In this document: in pieces, positions 1 to 8,758 of the stretch
Layout of the letters: each line of letters opens with the position of its first letter
How positions within the stretch are numbered: the first letter of the stretch is position 1
DNA from: Hyphomicrobiaceae bacterium
GTDB lineage: Bacteria > Pseudomonadota > Alphaproteobacteria > Rhizobiales > Methyloligellaceae
Assembly (NCBI GenBank): GCA_028066055.1
Contig: JALCBY010000012.1
Location: 27,560 to 91,559, forward strand
Direction of reading: 5' to 3'
Length of the DNA: 64,000 nt
The notes under the pieces: generated by a model
The model's input: the letters and a program-made list of their open reading frames with translations, nothing else
What the model was told of the DNA's origin: nothing
Databases searched by the model: none
Made by a program: the position numbers and the translations under genes

Positions 1-862
1 GATTGTCGGTGTAGTCAGATTCCGCGCGGTAGTAGTCCTCGAAACCGACGATCCGCCGCAGCTCCTCAAACTCGAGCACCAGATTCCCTGGGTGTTTCTG
101 CTGTTTGAAGTCGCGCAAGGCTTCCGCCATGGCGCGCATCGCGGCGGAGAGCAGTGTCAGCGGATAGGCGGCAAAGTTGTAGCCGAGCTCGTATAGTTCA
201 TCGCTTGAGAGGATCGGCGTCGCACCACCTTCGACCATGTTGGCCATGTGAATGCCCGGTGCCTGGCTGGTGACCTGCGCCATCTCCTCAACCGTTTGCG
301 GGGCTTCGACAAACAGGATGTCCGCGCCGAGGTCGGTAAAGGCCTTGGCGCGGTCGATGGCCTCGCGAAGTCCGTGTCCATGGCGCGCGTCGGTCCGGGC
401 CAGGATCATGATATCAGCGCCTGCTTCGCGGGCATCCACCGCCGCCTTGATGCGGTTGAACGCTTCCTCGCGGTCGACCACCAGCTTTCCCTTGGTGTGT
501 CCGCAGCGTTTCGGCGCCACCTGATCCTCGATCATGACGGAAGCAAATCCGGCGCGGGCGTACATCTCGACCGTGCGGCGCACGTTGAGCGCGTTGCCGT
601 AACCGGTGTCGCCGTCTCCGATCACGGGAATCGGAGTCGCCGCGCAGATATTGCGGCCCTGATCGAGCATTTCGCCGAAGGAAATCAATCCGGTGTCCGG
701 CAAGCCGATCCGCGATGCCGAGACCGCGAACCCGGACATGAAGGTGAATCCGAAACCCGCATCGGCGATCATTTTTGCGCTCAACCCGTCCCAGCAGCAC
801 GGCATGATGTGACAGATGTCTTCGGACAGAAGCGCGCGCAGTTTGGCCGCGTGTGATGTCAT
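1..862 (-). CDS. Isocitrate lyase/PEP mutase family protein (3' end outside window)
   Basis: Reads leftwards from an ATG preceded by GAGGAG and runs off the left edge, so the C-terminus is missing; about 287 codons are visible. The (beta/alpha)8 lyase family splits or forms C-C or P-C bonds next to a carboxylate, using Mg2+. Visible family marks are the metal-binding stretch GDGDTGYGNALNV near residue 75, the IEDQ segment and the KRCGH loop near residue 105. The Cys in that loop is the catalytic acid of isocitrate and 2-methylisocitrate lyases, so a lyase is likelier than a phosphonate mutase. The substrate cannot be read from sequence. It is the first of three family members in this window (others at 26375 and 35845). 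Confidence 0.85.
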   Translation of the reverse strand, partial: MTSHAAKLRALLSEDICHIMPCCWDGLSAKMIADAGFGFTFMSGFAVSASRIGLPDTGLISFGEMLDQGRNICAATPIPVIGDGDTGYGNALNVRRTVEMYARAGFASVMIEDQVAPKRCGHTKGKLVVDREEAFNRIKAAVDAREAGADIMILARTDARHGHGLREAIDRAKAFTDLGADILFVEAPQTVEEMAQVTSQAPGIHMANMVEGGATPILSSDELYELGYNFAAYPLTLLSAAMRAMAEALRDFKQQKHPGNLVLEFEELRRIVGFEDYYRAESDYTDN

Positions 863-911
863 CGGGTGCTCCTCGGGTCGGGCATGTGATCTGGCGGGAA
901 ATCTATCGCGA

Positions 912-1775
912 TCAGGAGGCGGTTTCCAGTGCGGGTGCCACGTTGCCGAACGGGACGATCTTGTTTTCGATATCATGGCCGATATCGGCGCGGCCAAGAT
1001 AGGGAATGCCGGAGCGCTCGCACCAGTGCCGGATGCATTGCTCCTCATCGTGACCGAAAGCGCGATCGTTTTCGGGCACATCGCTGCAACGCCCGAGCTT
1101 GATGCCCGCGACCTTCCTGATTTCAGGATTGCTGGTGATGTGAAACAGATAGCGGTCGATCCGGTACATATATTCGGACACTTCCTCCAGCATGAGAATG
1201 TGGTCCGAAAGGTCCGGCTGCTGCGGCGTGCCCAGAAGGTGGCTCAGGATCGAGATGTTGAAAGCGGCGGTTTGGATGTTCTCGAAAGCTGTGGGTTCCA
1301 GTCCTGACCGGTCCCCGGCAACGAGGTATCGCAATGCACGCTCGACCGTCGCCTCGCCGCCCTCTCGCGTGACATCCGCCGCCATGGGTCCGTGCGCGAC
1401 ACGTTCGAAACCTTGAGCATAAAGAGCGCCGAGAATGGCGCCGACGTCGCTGTAGCCGAGATAGGTCTTGGCCCTTGCCGTGTCGTTGAGTTCAGGCAGC
1501 ATGGCCTCGAGAAGCCGGCATGACCCGTAACCGCCGCGCGCGAACCAGATAGCATCGAACTCCGGATTGTTCGCGATCTCCACAAACGCTCCTACACGCG
1601 TCGCGTCGTTGCCGGCGAAATGGCCGCATTCGGTAAAGCATTGTGGATGAAAATGAATTTCGGGGATTGCGCCAAGGTCCAGCGAGGCGGCAATATCGGT
1701 GACCCGGTCGGCAATGGACCGATCAACCGGCGATCCGGGCGCCACAACGCCAATCTTGAAGGCTCGATCGTTCAT
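912..1775 (-). CDS. ldcA: LD-carboxypeptidase (peptidase S66 family)
   Basis: A 287-residue protein, the usual LdcA length. LdcA is a cytoplasmic serine peptidase that removes the terminal D-Ala from murein tetrapeptides during cell-wall recycling. Visible family marks are the GGYGSCRLL segment near residue 81, the nucleophile motif LGYSD with Ser109, the acidic motif LEEVSEYMYRIDR (Glu197/198) and the C-terminal IGHDIENKIVPFG with the catalytic His267. The Ser-Glu-His triad is therefore complete. There is no signal peptide, as expected for a cytosolic recycling enzyme. It is divergent, with an 81-bp gap, from a Mur ligase that could use its tripeptide product. Confidence 0.88.
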   Translation of the reverse strand: MNDRAFKIGVVAPGSPVDRSIADRVTDIAASLDLGAIPEIHFHPQCFTECGHFAGNDATRVGAFVEIANNPEFDAIWFARGGYGSCRLLEAMLPELNDTARAKTYLGYSDVGAILGALYAQGFERVAHGPMAADVTREGGEATVERALRYLVAGDRSGLEPTAFENIQTAAFNISILSHLLGTPQQPDLSDHILMLEEVSEYMYRIDRYLFHITSNPEIRKVAGIKLGRCSDVPENDRAFGHDEEQCIRHWCERSGIPYLGRADIGHDIENKIVPFGNVAPALETAS

Positions 1776-1856
1776 TCAGGACCCTTCCGCACCGCTATGC
1801 AATTCGACGCCGATTTCTCCGCGGACAGAAAAACAACAACAGGTCTCTCTTAGCCG

Positions 1857-3260
1857 ATGAGCCAGCGCAAGCACTATTTCTTTTGCGGCATCGGCGGCAG
1901 CGGCATGTTTCCGCTGGCGATCCTCGCCGATGCGCTCGGCCATGAGGTGTCCGGCTCCGACCGCGCACTTGATCAGGGCCGGACGGCGGAAAAGTTTCAG
2001 TGGCTGCGTGAGAAAGGCATTCCGCTCTTTCCCCAGGACGGCAGTGGGCTCACACAATCGGATCAGGTGCTCGTCGCATCCGCGGCGGTGGAAGACACGG
2101 TGCCGGATGTGGTCGCGGCAAACAGGTTGGGTGCACGTCGGATGACACGCGCCGAACTGCTCGCGGAGATGTTCAACGCGGCGCAAAACACCGTTGCGGT
2201 CGGCGGGACCAGCGGCAAATCGACGACGACGGGCATGCTCGGGTCGATTCTTCACCAGGCGGGCCTACAGCCGACCATCTTCAACGGGGCGATCATGAAG
2301 GACTTTTCGACACCCGGGAACCCATTTGCAAGCGCGGTCGCGGGCGGGCCGGAGGTGTTCGTGAGCGAAGTCGATGAAAGCGACGGTTCGATTGCGCTGT
2401 TTCATCCACGCGTTGCCGTGCTGAACAACATTGCGCTCGATCACAAGTCGATGGAGGAGCTTCGTGGCCTGTTTCGCGCCTTCGTCGCTGGCGCGGAAGC
2501 CGCCGTCATCAACATGGACAATACCGAGAGCGCAGCCCTTGCGGGCGAACTTCCACGCGAAAAGGTGGTGACGTTCGCCATCGACAGCACAGGCGTTGAC
2601 CTGGCCGCAACGGGACTGTCTCCTCAACCCGATGGCATCGTGTTTAAAGTCTGTGCGGCGGATACAGGTGAATCCGCGACAGTGAAACTCGGCGTGCCGG
2701 GGCGGCACAATGTCGAGAATGCGCTGGCCGCCCTCGCCGCGGCGAGAGCGCTCGGTGTTCCACTCGGTGCGGCGGCCCGTCATCTGGAGACATTCACGGG
2801 GGTCGGGCGGCGGCTCGATGTGGTGGGGACCGCGGGCGAGGTTACGGTCATCGACGATTTTGCCCACAATCCGGACAAGATCGCTGCGACGCTCGCGACC
2901 CTGCATGAATTTCCCGGACGGTTGCTCATCATGTTCCAGCCCCACGGCTATGGGCCCTTGCGCCTCATGGGAGACGCGCTGGTCGAGTGTTTCACGCGAA
3001 ACCTCGCTCCGGAGGATGTGCTCGTTATGCCGGAGCCGGTCTATTTTGGCGGTACGGTTGAGCGCAGTGCCTCCAGCGCGGAACTCGTCGCCAAGGTCCG
3101 GGCCGCCGGAAAAAAGGCTCATGCCTTTGATGACCGTGAGACATGCGGTCGAAGACTCCTGGAGCTGACAAAGCCGGGAGACAGGGTCGTCATCATGGGC
3201 GCACGCGATGACAGTCTTTCGGAATTTGCTGCCGGCTTGCTGAACGAGCTCTCCTGCTGA
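1857..3260 (+). CDS. mpl: Mur ligase family protein, probably Mpl-type murein peptide ligase
   Basis: A 467-residue ATP-dependent Mur ligase. It has an N-terminal Rossmann domain (GIGGSGM near residue 11), the ATP-binding loop GTSGKSTTTG at 117-126, the GRHNVENALAAL segment and the C-terminal-domain motif DDFAHNPDK. Mpl joins the recycled tripeptide L-Ala-D-Glu-mDAP to UDP-MurNAc; its homologue MurC adds L-Ala in de novo synthesis. I prefer Mpl because the neighbour is ldcA and because no division/cell-wall cluster surrounds it. The segment FQPHGYGP resembles MurC more than enterobacterial Mpl, so MurC-like specificity is not excluded. Confidence 0.72.
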   Translation: MSQRKHYFFCGIGGSGMFPLAILADALGHEVSGSDRALDQGRTAEKFQWLREKGIPLFPQDGSGLTQSDQVLVASAAVEDTVPDVVAANRLGARRMTRAELLAEMFNAAQNTVAVGGTSGKSTTTGMLGSILHQAGLQPTIFNGAIMKDFSTPGNPFASAVAGGPEVFVSEVDESDGSIALFHPRVAVLNNIALDHKSMEELRGLFRAFVAGAEAAVINMDNTESAALAGELPREKVVTFAIDSTGVDLAATGLSPQPDGIVFKVCAADTGESATVKLGVPGRHNVENALAALAAARALGVPLGAAARHLETFTGVGRRLDVVGTAGEVTVIDDFAHNPDKIAATLATLHEFPGRLLIMFQPHGYGPLRLMGDALVECFTRNLAPEDVLVMPEPVYFGGTVERSASSAELVAKVRAAGKKAHAFDDRETCGRRLLELTKPGDRVVIMGARDDSLSEFAAGLLNELSC

Positions 3261-3332
3261 GTGTGAGAGTTTTTCGCCGTAGCCCTGGATTGGTGGTCTG
3301 GCGGCGGTCATCCTTGACGGCGTGGAACAAAT

Positions 3333-3347
3333 GTTCTATTTTTGTTC
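3333..3347 (+). promoter_or_regulatory. Putative LexA (SOS) box
   Basis: GTTC at 3333-3336 and GTTC at 3344-3347 are separated by exactly seven bases (TATTTTT). This direct repeat is the known LexA operator form of alphaproteobacteria. A further GAAC at 3325-3328 makes GAAC-N4-GTTC with the first half-site, which resembles the Gram-positive LexA palindrome. The box lies 85 bp before the ATG of the unknown gene at 3433 and after the stop of the Mur ligase gene, so only the downstream gene could be controlled. No binding data; the match is to consensus only. Confidence 0.6.
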
Positions 3348-3432
3348 TCATTAGTGACAACTGTGCCATATTTCCGCTTGAAAAACCGGTTAGCGACCCC
3401 ATTTCAGGAACACGGCAACGCGAATCAATACA

Positions 3433-3894
3433 ATGATTTTGATGACAAACGACGCATTCACAGCAAGGCCCGGCGAAATGTCGGTACCGGCCAACGAGCC
3501 GGCGCTCGTGTGTCGTGAGGCGCAGATCACGCAGCCGTTTCACTATTGGCGCGGTGCGTCCGGCGAGCGTTATCTGCACACGGTGTTTCCGCTTTTCGAT
3601 TGCCCCCTGATGTCGAAGGTCAATTATATTCTGGTGCGTCGCGACGCAGACGGAACACGTCGTCCGCTTGATGTAGGGCGGACGGTTTCTGATGCCGACA
3701 GCCTGAATCTTGCGCATTTGCGCCACAGGGCCGCGAATCTCGGTGCCAACGAGATTCACATTCATTTCCTGTCGGAGACGGATCGCGCCCGGGCAGCGGT
3801 CGAAGCCGATCTGGCGGCACGTCAGCTTGGCCGTACCGTGATGACCCGGGGTTACACGCCGGCAAATGACGGCGCGGAAGCGGTTTGCGCCTAG
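3433..3894 (+). CDS. Conserved-looking protein of unknown function, possible SOS gene
   Basis: A 153-residue soluble protein that I do not recognise. It has no signal peptide and no membrane segment. The central part (HYWRGASGERYLHTVFPL, then KVNYILVRRDADG) looks like a small beta-rich domain, and the second half (LAHLRHRAANLGANEIHIHFL, then an Arg/Glu-rich helix) looks like alpha/beta. Codon use has the GC-rich third positions of its neighbours, which supports a real gene. The ATG at 3433 has no good ribosome-binding site; ATG at 3478 is an alternative start. The LexA-like box 85 bp upstream suggests DNA-damage induction. Confidence 0.6.
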   Translation: MILMTNDAFTARPGEMSVPANEPALVCREAQITQPFHYWRGASGERYLHTVFPLFDCPLMSKVNYILVRRDADGTRRPLDVGRTVSDADSLNLAHLRHRAANLGANEIHIHFLSETDRARAAVEADLAARQLGRTVMTRGYTPANDGAEAVCA

Positions 3895-3948
3895 CACACT
3901 GGCGTTTTTCAATCCAATTTGAAGCTCTGAGTTCGGTCGTATCTGTGT

Positions 3949-4518
3949 CTAGGCCCGTGTGGGCGAGGACAGTCCGAACGGCATCGGCGTGGAATCTCTG
4001 TTGAGGGACGCAACCAGTTCACTGAGCGTGGGCTCCTGCAATCCCATTTCGTGAATGTGGGTGAGGGTGTTGACCACATATTCGACATTGTGCCCGGAAG
4101 CTCCCTCGCTTTTGCGGACAATCTCCGCCTGGCGTTCGACCGGTAACCGGCCAGCATATTGCGGGTGGGACCGATCGACGATGAAGCACACGGCCTCGAC
4201 CTTGCACGGCGAGGCTCCGAGAATTTCAATCTGCCGGTGGGTTTCCTTGTAGACGTTTGTGACTTGCTCGCGTCCTCGCAGATAGTCGAGCGTGTCCTTC
4301 GCGTCTTGCCGCCTGACCCGAAAGGCGATTCCGCGGCACGATCCACCGGCATCGAGGCCGAGAACCAGACCGGGATTCTGTTCCGTCCCCCGATGGACCA
4401 CCGAGTAGACGCACAGCGAACGGTGCGCGCCGCGCAGCAATGCCGGTTGCTGTTCGGTGTGTTCGAAACCCGGACGCCACATCAGTGACCCATATCCGAA
4501 GACCCAGAGGTCAGACAC
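3949..4518 (-). CDS. chaC: Gamma-glutamylcyclotransferase, ChaC family
   Basis: A 189-residue protein with the hallmark N-terminal motif WVFGYGSLMWRP (residues 5-16), which binds the gamma-glutamyl group in the BtrG/ChaC fold. The motif YLRGREQVTNVY near residue 80 holds the expected catalytic Glu. ChaC enzymes release 5-oxoproline from glutathione or other gamma-glutamyl compounds in the cytosol. Length matches the family. It lies 87 bp downstream of tyrC on the same strand and may share its transcript, although a functional link is not obvious. Confidence 0.88.
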   Translation of the reverse strand: MSDLWVFGYGSLMWRPGFEHTEQQPALLRGAHRSLCVYSVVHRGTEQNPGLVLGLDAGGSCRGIAFRVRRQDAKDTLDYLRGREQVTNVYKETHRQIEILGASPCKVEAVCFIVDRSHPQYAGRLPVERQAEIVRKSEGASGHNVEYVVNTLTHIHEMGLQEPTLSELVASLNRDSTPMPFGLSSPTRA

Positions 4519-4605
4519 GCGCTAACTCCACTCCGTTTCACGCATTCACTAAAAGTGTGCCTGCTTCGGTGGTTTGGCAACCGGACAAGGCCTTGAGAAA
4601 AAGAC

Positions 4606-5541
4606 CTAGTCCTCCCCGGAAGAGATGGTGTGTCCGCGGCCAAAATCCGCTTCGGCCGTTTCCTGTCCGGCCTCGATGATGTTGCGGCGGATGTTGCGCG
4701 TCCGGTCGAACAACTCGAACAGTTTTTCGCCTTCGCCGCGGCGGATGGCGCGTTGCAGCGTTGAGAGATCTTCGGAAAACCGTCCGAGCATCTCCAGCAC
4801 GGCATCACGATTGGCAAGAAAGATATCGCGCCACATGGTCGGGTCGGAGGCGGCGATCCGGGTGAAATCCCGGAAACCGCTTGCCGAATACTGGATCACT
4901 TCGGACCGCGTATCAGTTTCCAGATCGGCGACCGTGCCGACGATGTTGTAGGCGATAAGGTGGGGTATGTGGCTGGTGATGGCCAGTACCAGATCATGGT
5001 GATCGGGCGCCATGGTCTCAACATTCGATCCGAGCGCTTGCCAGAAGGCGGAGAGTTTTTTGACCGCGTCGGGCGTGCTCTTTTCCGATGGCGTCAGGAT
5101 GCACCAGCGGTCATAGAAAAGTTCCGCAAAGCCCGCGTCAGGGCCGGAAAATTCCGTGCCCGCCACGGGGTGTCCGCCCACAAAGACACATCCGTCGGGA
5201 ATGTGCGGCTCAACGTCCCGTATGACGCTCTGCTTGACCGACCCCACGTCGGTCACGATTGCACCGGGAGCAAGGTCGGAAGCGATCGCCTCGGCGATCG
5301 CGCTCGTCGTGCGTACCGGAACGCAGATAACGACGAGATCCGCGCCCTTCACGGCTTCGCCGGGTGTGTCGAAGACCTGATCGAGAATTCCCAGCTCAAC
5401 GACGCGCCCACGTGTTGCCGTCGACCTCGCGGTGCCGACAATTTCTGTCGCTGCGCCACACGCCCGCACGCCCCGCGCAATCGACGAGCCGATAAGGCCA
5501 AGCCCGATGAGGGCGATGCGATTGAAAATGGGCGCACTCAT
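4606..5541 (-). CDS. tyrC: Prephenate/arogenate dehydrogenase
   Basis: A 311-residue NAD(P)-dependent dehydrogenase of tyrosine biosynthesis (prephenate to 4-hydroxyphenylpyruvate, or arogenate to tyrosine). It shows the nucleotide-binding motif [13 protein letters not shown] (residues 12-24), the acidic strand end, and the active-site stretch [14 protein letters not shown] with its conserved His. The C-terminal helical dimerisation domain is present ([16 protein letters not shown]). The start overlaps the upstream aminotransferase stop by 4 bp (ATGA), so the two are translationally coupled. In alphaproteobacteria this gene pair usually works via arogenate. Confidence 0.9.
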   Translation of the reverse strand: MSAPIFNRIALIGLGLIGSSIARGVRACGAATEIVGTARSTATRGRVVELGILDQVFDTPGEAVKGADLVVICVPVRTTSAIAEAIASDLAPGAIVTDVGSVKQSVIRDVEPHIPDGCVFVGGHPVAGTEFSGPDAGFAELFYDRWCILTPSEKSTPDAVKKLSAFWQALGSNVETMAPDHHDLVLAITSHIPHLIAYNIVGTVADLETDTRSEVIQYSASGFRDFTRIAASDPTMWRDIFLANRDAVLEMLGRFSEDLSTLQRAIRRGEGEKLFELFDRTRNIRRNIIEAGQETAEADFGRGHTISSGED

Positions 5542-6638
5542 TTGGCCGACCGATCGTTTTCCATGAAGGCCTTCAGTGCGGCGACGACTTTCCGGTTCTC
5601 GTCTTCCGTGCCGACGCTCATACGCAGCGCATTGGGGAAGCCGTAACCTATGACGCGGCGCAGGAGGATACGTTCCGCCTTGAGCGCTTTGTCGGCATCC
5701 GACGCGCGCCTGCCGTCCTCATCGGGAAAATGAACGAGCAGAAAATTGGTGACGCTGGGTGTGACCTCGAGCCCCAGCGCGCTGATCCGGTCGGTCAGCC
5801 AGGCAAGCCATTGCTCGTTGTGATCGGCTGCTTTCGATGCGTGTGCGGGATCGCTGAGCGCGGCCACGCCTGCGGCGATCGCCGGCGCGGACACGTTGAA
5901 GGGACCACGGATGCGGTTGAGGACATCGGCGATCGGGCCCGGGGCATAGCACCAGCCGAGCCTCAGCGCGGCCAAGCCGTGGATCTTGGAAAAAGTTCGC
6001 GTCATCACAGTATTGTCGGTGGAGGACACGAGCTCGACGCCGGCTTCGTAGTCATTGCGGCATACATATTCCGCATAGGCTGCGTCAATCACAAGCAGCA
6101 CATTTTCCGGCAGGCCTTTGCGCAGTCTTTGCAGCTCGTCATAAGGCAGATATGTGCCGGTCGGATTGTTGGGGTTGGCAAGGAACACGATCTTGGTCTT
6201 GTCCGTTACCTTCTCCAGGATCGCGTCGACGTCCGCGCGCACGTTCTTTTCCGGTGCGATGACCGGTGTCGCACCGTTGGCAAGAATGACGATGCGGTAC
6301 ACGAGAAACCCGTGCTCGGTGTAGATCGCTTCATCACCAGGACCAAGATAGGCCTGCGCCAGCAGGCCGAGCAGCTCGTCCGACCCGGCGCCACAGACAA
6401 TGTGCTCCGGGTTGAGGCCGTAGGCGGCGGCGATCGCTTCGCGCAATTCACGCGCCGAGCCGTCCGGATAGCGTTCGTGGGAAACCGCCTCCTTAAAAGC
6501 GTCCATCGCAGCCGTGCTGGGGCCAAGAGGCGTTTCGTTCGACGAGAGCTTGATGACCGGCGCGGTGCCGTCAAGTTCGCTTTCTCCCGGCACATAGGCT
6601 GCTATGTCCAGAATGCCTGGGCGGGGTTCGGGCGTCAT
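5538..6638 (-). CDS. hisC: Histidinol-phosphate/aromatic aminotransferase
   Basis: A 366-residue fold-type I PLP aminotransferase. Visible are the substrate-side motif [21 protein letters not shown] in the PLP-binding region, and [17 protein letters not shown] with the Schiff-base Lys. The family converts imidazole acetol phosphate to histidinol phosphate; many members also transaminate prephenate or aromatic keto acids. The 4-bp overlap with tyrC suggests that its physiological role here includes tyrosine and phenylalanine synthesis. It is divergent from metX across a 275-bp region that carries the SAM-II riboswitch on the other strand. Confidence 0.9.
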   Translation of the reverse strand: MTPEPRPGILDIAAYVPGESELDGTAPVIKLSSNETPLGPSTAAMDAFKEAVSHERYPDGSARELREAIAAAYGLNPEHIVCGAGSDELLGLLAQAYLGPGDEAIYTEHGFLVYRIVILANGATPVIAPEKNVRADVDAILEKVTDKTKIVFLANPNNPTGTYLPYDELQRLRKGLPENVLLVIDAAYAEYVCRNDYEAGVELVSSTDNTVMTRTFSKIHGLAALRLGWCYAPGPIADVLNRIRGPFNVSAPAIAAGVAALSDPAHASKAADHNEQWLAWLTDRISALGLEVTPSVTNFLLVHFPDEDGRRASDADKALKAERILLRRVIGYGFPNALRMSVGTEDENRKVVAALKAFMENDRSAK

Positions 6639-6793
6639 TGTCTTTGGCTCACTGTTTCGCGCGCATCTTGCGCAAACTCGCCCCTAGATAGGCCGCTCTC
6701 CATACGAATTCAAAGGAAAGTTCAGGCAGACCCTTAACCGCCAGCGTGTTCAACCTCTTGACCGGGAGGGTAAAACGCGGCTTTAATCGGGCT

Positions 6794-6850
6794 CAAGTGG
6801 TGATTTGGCCGGCCGGCTTGCAGCCACTCAAAAAAAGTCGCTAAAAGGCC
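6794..6850 (+). ncRNA. SAM-II riboswitch
   Basis: The segment reads AGTGGTGATTTGG, then GGCTTGCAGCCACT, an A-rich linker and GCTAAAAGGCC. Stem P1 is AGTGG (6796-6800) with CCACT (6824-6828), and the 3' GGCC (6847-6850) can pair with the GGCC in the loop (6807-6810) to close the H-type pseudoknot. The unpaired TGATTT and GCTAAAAGG stretches match the SAM-II (metA motif) consensus of alphaproteobacteria. It lies just before metX and should turn the operon down when S-adenosylmethionine is plentiful. Confidence 0.93.
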
Positions 6851-6864
6851 GAGTGGAATAGCAA

Positions 6865-6900
6865 CCCGGTCTTGGCGCACAGCCTGGCCGGGATTTTTTG
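6865..6900 (+). terminator. Intrinsic terminator, likely riboswitch expression platform
   Basis: CCCGGTC (6865-6871) pairs with GGCCGGG (6886-6892) with one G-U pair, an inner GGC/GCC extension is possible, and ATTTTTTG follows. It sits 14 bp after the SAM-II aptamer and just before the metX start, so termination would cut the transcript before the coding region. That fits transcriptional attenuation of metXW by SAM. Confidence 0.72.
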
Positions 6901-6913
6901 TGTTTGAACGGAT

Positions 6914-8125
6914 GTGGAGATGGTCGAGGTCAAGGACAAGCCGAGCGTGGACACGAACGGCAGGCGGCAGGAGCAGATGCTCACGCCGGACAGCCTCGTC
7001 ATGTCTTACGGTGAGGACGAGCCGCTTGCGCTCGATTGCGGCGTCGACCTTGCACAGTACTCAATCGCCTACCAGACCTACGGCACGCTCAACGCGGACA
7101 AATCCAATGCCGTTATCGTTTGTCATGCCCTGACCGGCGACCAACATGTTGCAAATGTCCATCCCGTCACCGGCAAGCCCGGTTGGTGGGAGACCATGGT
7201 GGGGCCCGGCAAACCGATCGACACGAACCGCTTCTTCGTCATCTGCGCGAACCATATCGGCGGCTGTCTGGGTTCGACAGGTCCATCGTCTGTCAATCCC
7301 GGAACGGGCCGGGCCTACGGTCTGGATTTTCCGGTTATCACGATCCGGGACATGGTCCGGGCACAGGCACATCTGGTCGACCGGCTGGGAATCAAAGACC
7401 TGTTCTGTGTGGTCGGAGGATCCATGGGCGGCATGCAGGTGCTCGAATGGGCTGCCACCTACAAGGACCGGGTGTTCGCAGCCATCCCGATCGCCACCGC
7501 GGCGCGGCATTCCTCGCAGAACATCGCGTTCCATGAAGTGGGCCGCCAGGCCGTGATGGCCGATCCCGACTGGCGCGGCGGACGCTACATCGATGAAGGG
7601 ACGCAACCGCGCAAGGGCCTCGCCGTGGCGCGCATGGCTGCGCACATCACCTATCTGTCGGACGAGGCGTTGCACCGTAAATTCGGGCGCAACCTTCAGG
7701 ATCGCGACCGGGTGACGTTCGGCTTCGACGCAGACTTTCAGGTGGAAAGCTACTTGCGCCATCAGGGTTACACCTTTGTCGACCGGTTCGACGCCAACAG
7801 CTATCTCTACATGACCCGGGCCATGGACTATTTCGACCTGGCGGCGGATCACGGGGGCGATCTGGCGGAAGCCTTCAAAGGTACCGAGACCCGGTTTTGT
7901 TGCGTGTCCTTCACCAGCGACTGGCTGTTCCCGACAGAGGAGATGCGCACCGTCGTGCAGGCGCTCAACGCGGTCGCTGCCAATGTCAGCTTTGTGGAGA
8001 TCGAGACCGACAAGGGACATGACGCGTTCCTGTTGGATGAGCCTGAACTGTTTGATGCCGTCTCCGGATTTCTCTCAGCCGCGGCGCAGAAGCGCGGCCT
8101 CGAGCCGAACGATCACGAGATTTAG
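6914..8125 (+). CDS. metX: Homoserine O-acetyltransferase
   Basis: About 403 residues, alpha/beta-hydrolase fold. It transfers an acyl group, normally from acetyl-CoA, to L-homoserine, the first committed step of methionine synthesis. Motifs are [11 protein letters not shown] near residue 116, the nucleophile elbow GGSMGGMQ with Ser170, and the C-terminal SDWLFP and GHDAFLL, which supply Asp and His. The start is either GTG 6914 or ATG 6920; neither has a strong ribosome-binding site. The SAM-II riboswitch and terminator lie directly upstream, and metW follows after 6 bp. Acetyl versus succinyl donor cannot be decided by eye. Confidence 0.93.
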   Translation: MEMVEVKDKPSVDTNGRRQEQMLTPDSLVMSYGEDEPLALDCGVDLAQYSIAYQTYGTLNADKSNAVIVCHALTGDQHVANVHPVTGKPGWWETMVGPGKPIDTNRFFVICANHIGGCLGSTGPSSVNPGTGRAYGLDFPVITIRDMVRAQAHLVDRLGIKDLFCVVGGSMGGMQVLEWAATYKDRVFAAIPIATAARHSSQNIAFHEVGRQAVMADPDWRGGRYIDEGTQPRKGLAVARMAAHITYLSDEALHRKFGRNLQDRDRVTFGFDADFQVESYLRHQGYTFVDRFDANSYLYMTRAMDYFDLAADHGGDLAEAFKGTETRFCCVSFTSDWLFPTEEMRTVVQALNAVAANVSFVEIETDKGHDAFLLDEPELFDAVSGFLSAAAQKRGLEPNDHEI

Positions 8126-8131
8126 CTGCCC

Positions 8132-8758
8132 ATGACCGTGCAACCCACATCCGTTCAGGCGACACGAGTCGACCTTTTGCTGCTCGCGGAAATGGTCGAT
8201 CCCGGTTCGCGCGTTCTCGACGTTGGCTGCGGGGACGGGGCTTTGCTGCGCATTCTGGCGGAGACGCGGGACGTCGACGGGCGCGGTATCGAACTCAGCC
8301 AGTCGGGTGTGAACCAGTGTGTGGCCAGAGGCCTTTCAGTGGTCCAGGGCGACGCGGATACGGACCTGGTCAACTATCCCGACGATGCATTCGATTTCGC
8401 CATTCTCAGCCAGACGATCCAGGCGACGCATCGCCCGCTCGAGGTGCTCGACCAGCTCCTGCGCATCGGCAAGCGCGCCATCGTCTCGTTTCCGAACTTC
8501 GGTCACTGGAAGATCAGACGGCAGCTCATGTTCAGGGGACGCATGCCGGTGACCGAAAACCTCTCCTATGCGTGGTACGACACCCCGAACATCCACTTCT
8601 GCACGATCAAGGACTTTATTGTCTTGTGCCGCGACCTCGATGCGAAGGTAGAGCGTTCGATCGCCCTCAACGCACAGGGCCAGCGCATGGGTTTGGGCAT
8701 TCCTCTTTTCATGCAGAACCTGTTCGGCGAGCAGGCAATCTTTCTGCTCAGCCGCTGA
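8132..8758 (+). CDS. metW: Methionine biosynthesis protein MetW
   Basis: A 208-residue class I methyltransferase-like protein with the nucleotide-binding motif VLDVGCGDGALL (residues 24-35) and the MetW signature stretch ILSQTIQATHRP followed by IVSFPNFGHWKIRRQL. MetW is paired with metX in many proteobacteria and is thought to support or activate the acyltransferase. It is 6 bp behind metX and shares the SAM-II control. Its 3' end overlaps the convergent methyltransferase gene by 11 bp. Confidence 0.92.
   Translation: MTVQPTSVQATRVDLLLLAEMVDPGSRVLDVGCGDGALLRILAETRDVDGRGIELSQSGVNQCVARGLSVVQGDADTDLVNYPDDAFDFAILSQTIQATHRPLEVLDQLLRIGKRAIVSFPNFGHWKIRRQLMFRGRMPVTENLSYAWYDTPNIHFCTIKDFIVLCRDLDAKVERSIALNAQGQRMGLGIPLFMQNLFGEQAIFLLSR

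Noticed and set aside
2265..3311. Long open frame antisense to the Mur ligase gene
   Set aside because: The sense strand carries clear Mur ligase motifs; the antisense product is Arg/His-rich with no domain and is a GC-rich shadow.
5730..6737. 335-codon open frame antisense to hisC
   Set aside because: No recognisable domain, overlaps the well-supported aminotransferase over nearly its whole length.
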